A stretch of 64,000 nucleotides of DNA, taken from Ottelia alismoides. Its lineage: Eukaryota > Streptophyta > Magnoliopsida > Alismatales > Hydrocharitaceae. The DNA lies in NCBI GenBank assembly GCA_037367405.1, contig JAZKJV010003126.1, positions 372,001-436,000 on the forward strand, read 5' to 3'. Shown here one piece after another: positions 59,556 to 64,000 of this stretch; the first letter of the stretch is position 1; each line of letters opens with the position of its first letter. The notes under the pieces were generated by a model that was given only the letters and a program-made list of their open reading frames with translations, was not told where the DNA came from and made no database searches. The position numbers and the translations under genes were made by a program.

Positions 59556-59563
59556 TATATAAA
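59556..59563 (+). promoter_or_regulatory. TATA box of copia Z LTR
   Basis: TATATAAA followed by GAGGGTAGCC and a CT-rich leader. Same position as the TATA motif in copia A. Confidence 0.7.
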
Positions 59564-60125
59564 GAGGGTAGCCCTAGACCTTGAAGGGTACTCCAAGTAG
59601 ACACCTACTCTACTTCTCTCTCTCCCTCTCATTCTCGTGCTCTCTCTCTCCCTCTCCATATGGTGGCCGACCACCCTTCTTGAGAAAAGAGAGAAGTTCT
59701 CGCCTTCGCCATCGACTACTCGAGGATCTCCTTCTTCTTTGGGGCTGCTTGCTCTAGAGGAAGACGGAGGATTTCGTTGGACGAGATCAGGAGATTCGAG
59801 GCTTGGATCTTTGTCAAGAATTACGGGAGGAATGCGACTCATCATCGTGCCCGCAAGTGCGTTCTTAGTGGATTGGACTTGAGACATGAGGATCTCTTGT
59901 TTGAGATCTGGCGATCACAACCATGCTTCAAGAGGTATTCCTTATACTTTGTGGTTTGATGAAACGATCCGAGAAGTGTTCTCGTGATCATGTGGTTTCA
60001 TCGTTTGATTTAAAATTTTTAAATTCTGCTGCACCGTGCGACTAGTGCGACTAGTCGCCCCGATCGCATGAGATGTGATCATCACGCTTTCGTGATGCGC
60101 TTTTGGATTCTCAATATCCTTCAAG

Positions 60126-60139
60126 TGGTATCAGAGCCA
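60126..60139 (+). other. Primer binding site of copia Z (initiator tRNA-Met)
   Basis: TGGTATCAGAGCCA, an exact match to the complement of the plant initiator tRNA-Met 3' end, two bases after the LTR. Confidence 0.95.
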
Positions 60140-62520
60140 TAGGTCAAAAAAGGTTTTGGATATGATCCATGAACCATGGACGACTTGGGTTTGAAAGGGT
60201 CGCGAATGTTTTGGCGCATTTGAATTTTTGCAACTCTGTCTAATTGATTTTTTCAGCACTATTTAAATTGTTTAAACACAAAATATTCAATTGGATTTTG
60301 TTTCCCATTAAACAAGGAAACCATAGGATTTGAGTTTACTAATTTTAGATTTAATTTACTCAAGATATGGCCTTTTGAATATGAATGTATTCACAGTTGC
60401 GGGAACTGCAGAACAGAACGTGATTAATTTGTTATTTACGGTTTTATTACGCCTCTAAATGCGTGAAATATCATTAGGTTCTGTTGTAAATCAATTTGGC
60501 AATCTTAGGACACTAATTTTACGAATTTTGGATTTAAATTGATCAAGATAAGTTAATTTTAGTGATAAGGGATCATTGATGGAAATTGACATTTTTGATC
60601 ATGAACCTTATGATAGTCATTCAAATAAATGTTGATGAAAATTAATTGCTAATTTTCTGAAATTGGTTATTGATAAATATTTGTGAAATGTTTAAAGATG
60701 ATAATCAATTCCTTGAATGACGTCCCACTAAACCATAATGATAAGATAGTTGATCTTGATCATTGGTTAATTTGAAATCAACAACAAACATTGTTTTCAT
60801 GCAAAACCCTAGGACATCCTACAATAGTTGTAGGACAACTTTTACATGCAAAACCTCTTGCTTGAATAGGATTGGGGACTTTTTTAGCAAATCTCCTTAT
60901 AATATAATAAAAAATGTTTTGATGTATATTATATGGTATAATTTCGGTTGAAAGACCAATGAGCATCTCAAAGTGCATGATGATCTATCTGGCATTATCC
61001 TTTCCTGAGGTGGATATGGTGTCTAGTCGGAGATCGTTGGGGTAACAGGTTGCAACTTATGTGGTCCGTCCCACTCTCGTCGGTACTGGCCATGACAGCG
61101 GGTAGGGATTGGATAATGCTGGAGAAATCAAAGTGTATTTCTAATTATTAAAATTTGAAATAATACGTACTTTGAGATTATATCTACTATTCAAGTAAAA
61201 TTCGAAGTTTGTTGATTGATAATAGGATTGATAGTTAATTTAATTAATTATATCCTATTTAAACACTCTATTATGAATAGATGTGTAATTTCCCTTGGAA
61301 GATTTAATTATGTGAATATGATTCAAGATAATTAATTATTTCAATTTGAATAAGAGGTGAAGGATCACATAAGTGAAATCCATGGTCTTCCGTCAAGGCA
61401 AAGAATTTCATCGCCAAAAGTTGTATATTGGAGACGCCTGTCCGAAGTGACCGATCCAATATACAATTATTTGGATCGGGTTCTTTGCTTCTCGAAAGAA
61501 TAAGGCCGTATACATAGTGACGCCAATATCGGGTCCTCATATTATTGGGGCGATATTGAATTGCGTATAGCGAGTATTAAGCCTGTTGGCAGTTGGTTCA
61601 ATTAATGACGGGTCAACATCACCTTAGGGGTGGTGGACCCAGGTGTTTAAGACCGATCTAGGAAATGCAAGTTGGACTTGCAAGGCGGAATGTGTTCCAG
61701 CTTCTTTTTATCGGAGTCGCAGGTTCTCATATTATTGGGATGTGACAAAGATAGGAAAGGAGATCCCAGATCTTGCTAGAGATATAATGGTAAGAATATC
61801 TCTTACATTGAAAGTGATTAAGGGAATTAACTTTTATTGTTGACAAGGCAAGATAACTTTGATATAAAAATTCCTAAATCAAAGTAAAATATGTATATAT
61901 ATATATACCCTTATGCAAATTTCTTATTTTAGATAATCATTCATTAAACCTACTCAATATTATACTCAATAATAACCAGTAAAATATCATGGATTGGACT
62001 CATGATCCAGATATTATACTTGCAATTGGACACATAATGTATGTGGTTGCAATGTGCAAGTTTCCTCAACATGATCAGGAGTGACAATTAAATAAGACAT
62101 TAAGACATCACCTTAGGGTTTGTATGTCTTTATAGTCTTGATCTTTCATCGAGTGTACTTTAGAAGTGACATGTCGATGATGATCGCAATTATCAAAATA
62201 ATCCTTATAAAAAAATCTAAGAAGATGTTCTGGCATAATATGTGCTTTAGACATTTAATCATGAATGTCGTGGTTCTCTGCATTATGCAGAATGGTGGCT
62301 CGAAAGAGATGATGTATTCAAAATGTTTGAATACCTACCTGAACCTAAGTCTGTAAGAGTTTAGATGGATGTAGATACGATGAATGTCATCATTCTACTA
62401 TCTATACTCTAGTCATTCACGAAGCTTCATAATATTCATATTGTATGAATTTAATGAAGCATGTGTAAATGTTGAAGTCCTCTTGTATTTAAATATTTTG
62501 AATTCAACATAAGAGATTCT
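60140..62520 (+). pseudogene. Leader and decayed gag region of copia Z
   Basis: No frame long enough to name. Large parts match copia A in inverse orientation (about 5750-7270), so it belongs to the element. Near 62270-62360 a frame reading YAEWWLERDD resembles the end of the copia gag zinc knuckle region (KYAEWR.KK), but the cysteines are not clear. Low confidence in any domain. Confidence 0.5.
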
Positions 62521-63296
62521 GTGTCTTGAACAATGGTTGTTTATAGATGAAGAGAGCACAGTGGAAGTGTGGGTCGGACCCGTGTGAGAAGGAAAGTCAA
62601 AGAGTTGATTATACTTCTATGACTTCCATATGACATCCAAAGAGTTGGATGAATGCCAATACTACAATAAGTTGATGTGTTGATAGTATGACTATCAAGT
62701 CTATCTAGAATCCTTAGAGAAGGATTCAGATAGTGCATCATAATAATCTATATCTACATTTGATCAGTGAAATTGACTTGCTTATTTGATAAGATAAAGT
62801 ATGATAATTGTATCTCAATCTTCTAACAACACTTGCAATGTGTTGCACATGTTTTAAAAGACTGGAAAAAGAAAAAATGTGATCTTAAGGTTTATAGTTA
62901 TCCACCTAGACATTGATGCAATTGTTGCAACAATCTCTGTTGGATTGATATACTTCTTAATTTAAGTGGGAGAGACTTAGTCTTAGAGAATGTCTCTATG
63001 ACCTAGAGTTTAGAAAAACTCATTGTTTGTTTCTAAATGTTGGAAATAAACATGAATTCTGGAATAAACCTGTCATAAAGAGTCATGATGGATATATTTT
63101 AGATAGTAATCTGGCATCTAGTAGACTCTACTAAATTAGAAATTAAATGAATGGTTCATTAAGATTTCCAATACTGAAAGTCAAACCTTATAAGATCAAT
63201 AGGAGGATAAAGATCATTTGAAAATGATTTAGCATCATGTTTTGGACATATGCATGTTGATTTGATCAATAGACAAGTAAGAGATGAAACTTTAGA
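62521..63296 (+). pseudogene. Decayed protease/pre-integrase region of copia Z
   Basis: Position between gag and integrase. Homologous to about 4200-4970 of copia A in inverse orientation (the frames 4748-4948 plus and 62541-62741 minus are the same anti-sense stretch). Catalytic residues cannot be recognised. Confidence 0.45.
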
Positions 63297-63720
63297 ATGT
63301 CTAAAAATTTCAAACCTTACATACTTGTGAATATTGTATTCGAAGAATGTCCAATGCACCCTTCTCTTAGGAAAGGTGTAAGATGTCAAGGTATTCAGGA
63401 GTCATACATATTGATGTCTGTGGATCATCTATATCATAGTAAACATTATGGATATGTGATATCTATTGATGATTATGTATGATATGAGATTTCTTCTCTT
63501 CACCTGAGAAACCTTTGAAATATTCAAAGATTTCATAATTTTAGTTTAGAACCAAAGTTTGAAGGAAGATTAAATAAATTTGATCTAACCAAGGTAGCAA
63601 GTACCTATTAGATGAATTCAAAGAATGCCCTATGGAGATATGAATATCATTTCTATCTCAATCCTCCCAACACACCTAAACTCAATAGAGTTGTAGGGAG
63701 ATACAATTTGATCATATGTG
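63297..63720 (+). pseudogene. Copia integrase core relic (element Z)
   Basis: The frame 63297-63482 ends YGYVISIDDYV, matching YFITFTDDYSRYG of the copia integrase and SIDDYLRY in element A. Further on, around 63640-63700, NPPNTPKLNRVV matches TPPGTPQLNGVSER just before the catalytic glutamate. Stops and frame changes separate the blocks. Confidence 0.85.
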
Positions 63721-64000
63721 ACATGATTTAATCAATGATTAATTTTAGCATATATATCCCTTAGTTTCCAGGTATATATGTGTAGTAGAGACTACAACAT
63801 ATATCCTTAATAAGGTTCCATGCATGTAAACTGGAATCTAGCACTTGAGAGTGCTACTTCATTAGGAAAATAAAGGATGGTATTGGATACCTACTTTATA
63901 ACCTTGAGATTCTTAAAAGATCTCATCTCTGAGAATATGATTCTTAGGGATTGAGACTCTTGAGAATCAAGACAAAAATGAAGTGTAGGAACTCGTTTGA
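63721..64000 (+). pseudogene. IN-RT linker of copia Z, to the window edge
   Basis: Homologous in inverse orientation to about 3290-3590 of copia A (for example GTGCTACTTCATTAGGAAAA). No recognisable motif. Confidence 0.6.

Larger units (their letters stand above)
57478..60123 (+). repeat. 5' LTR of copia Z (2646 bp)
   Basis: Starts TGTTGGACATGCG and ends CTCAATATCCTTCA, then AG and the primer site. Homologous to 7287-9885 in inverse orientation, including CATGTCTAAGTATG-type and ACTCCTCTCAGTAGAGAAGT blocks. U3 holds 70-bp tandem repeats (58718-58960) and a 33-bp palindrome (59287-59319). TATA is at 59556-59563, with a CT-rich leader after it (59611-59660). Confidence 0.93.
57478..64000 (+). 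mobile_element. Ty1/copia LTR retrotransposon Z (dead, right end outside window)
   Basis: Same family as copia A but on the plus strand: complete 5' LTR, perfect initiator-tRNA-Met primer site and a decayed interior through integrase. The window ends before RT. The five bases before the LTR are TGTAT; the far target duplication is not in view. It interrupts family X interior. Stops are frequent throughout, so it is inactive. Confidence 0.92.

Overview
This window looks like nuclear, intergenic DNA from a flowering plant with a large, repeat-rich genome. I could not identify the species. The sequence is strongly AT-rich, apart from short GC-rich islands inside LTRs. No host protein-coding gene, tRNA, rRNA or CRISPR array could be supported. 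Essentially everything recognisable is LTR retrotransposon, nested and rearranged, and every coding region is broken. The plant assignment rests on a Ty1/copia element with an initiator-tRNA-Met primer site and a GTGGGAGAT polypurine tract, and on Ty3/gypsy elements with an Athila-like tRNA-Asp primer site and protease.

Layout. (1) 1-9885: Copia element 'A' on the minus strand. It has a 3' LTR cut by the window edge, a decayed RT/RNaseH and integrase, a PBS and a complete 2.6 kb 5' LTR. (2) 9886-57477: a thicket of one gypsy-type family, called family X here. It holds eleven LTR copies in both orientations: plus-strand L0, L18, E, G5, G3, L48 and minus-strand M1, D, M2, M3, M4. Pieces of internal region lie between them. 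The only structurally complete member is element G (30532-42952, plus): two ~3.18 kb LTRs, near-matching target duplications, a tRNA-Asp-type PBS and a PPT. Its 6.06 kb interior encodes only a gag-like region, a retropepsin-like domain and acidic or repetitive protein, with no RT, RNaseH or integrase. A second family member, B (minus, about 11113-16770), carries a related protease with an intact DSGA motif. (3) 57478-64000: Copia element 'Z' on the plus strand, same family as A, with a 2.65 kb 5' LTR, a perfect PBS and a decayed integrase, cut by the right edge.

How the parts relate. G is inserted into the interior of a minus-strand family X element whose 3' LTR is M2. Z is inserted into the interior downstream of M4. 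M2, M3 and M4 all point the same way, with PPT-side interior on their right, which suggests a tandem LTR-internal-LTR-internal-LTR series. Plus LTRs repeatedly meet minus LTRs tail to tail (about 20.6, 24.3 and 49.8 kb). Family X was probably mobilised in trans by autonomous gypsy relatives.

The most interesting structure is a serial array, upstream of the family X PPT, of short hairpins that each end in a PPT-like purine tract (CTAAGTATAGGGG type). It is found in three copies of the family. GC-rich islands in many of the LTRs are also flanked by palindromes built on G-box cores (CACGTG). Assignments of LTR pairs other than G's and A's are inference. Boundaries marked 'about' could be off by tens of bases, or by around 100 where stated.
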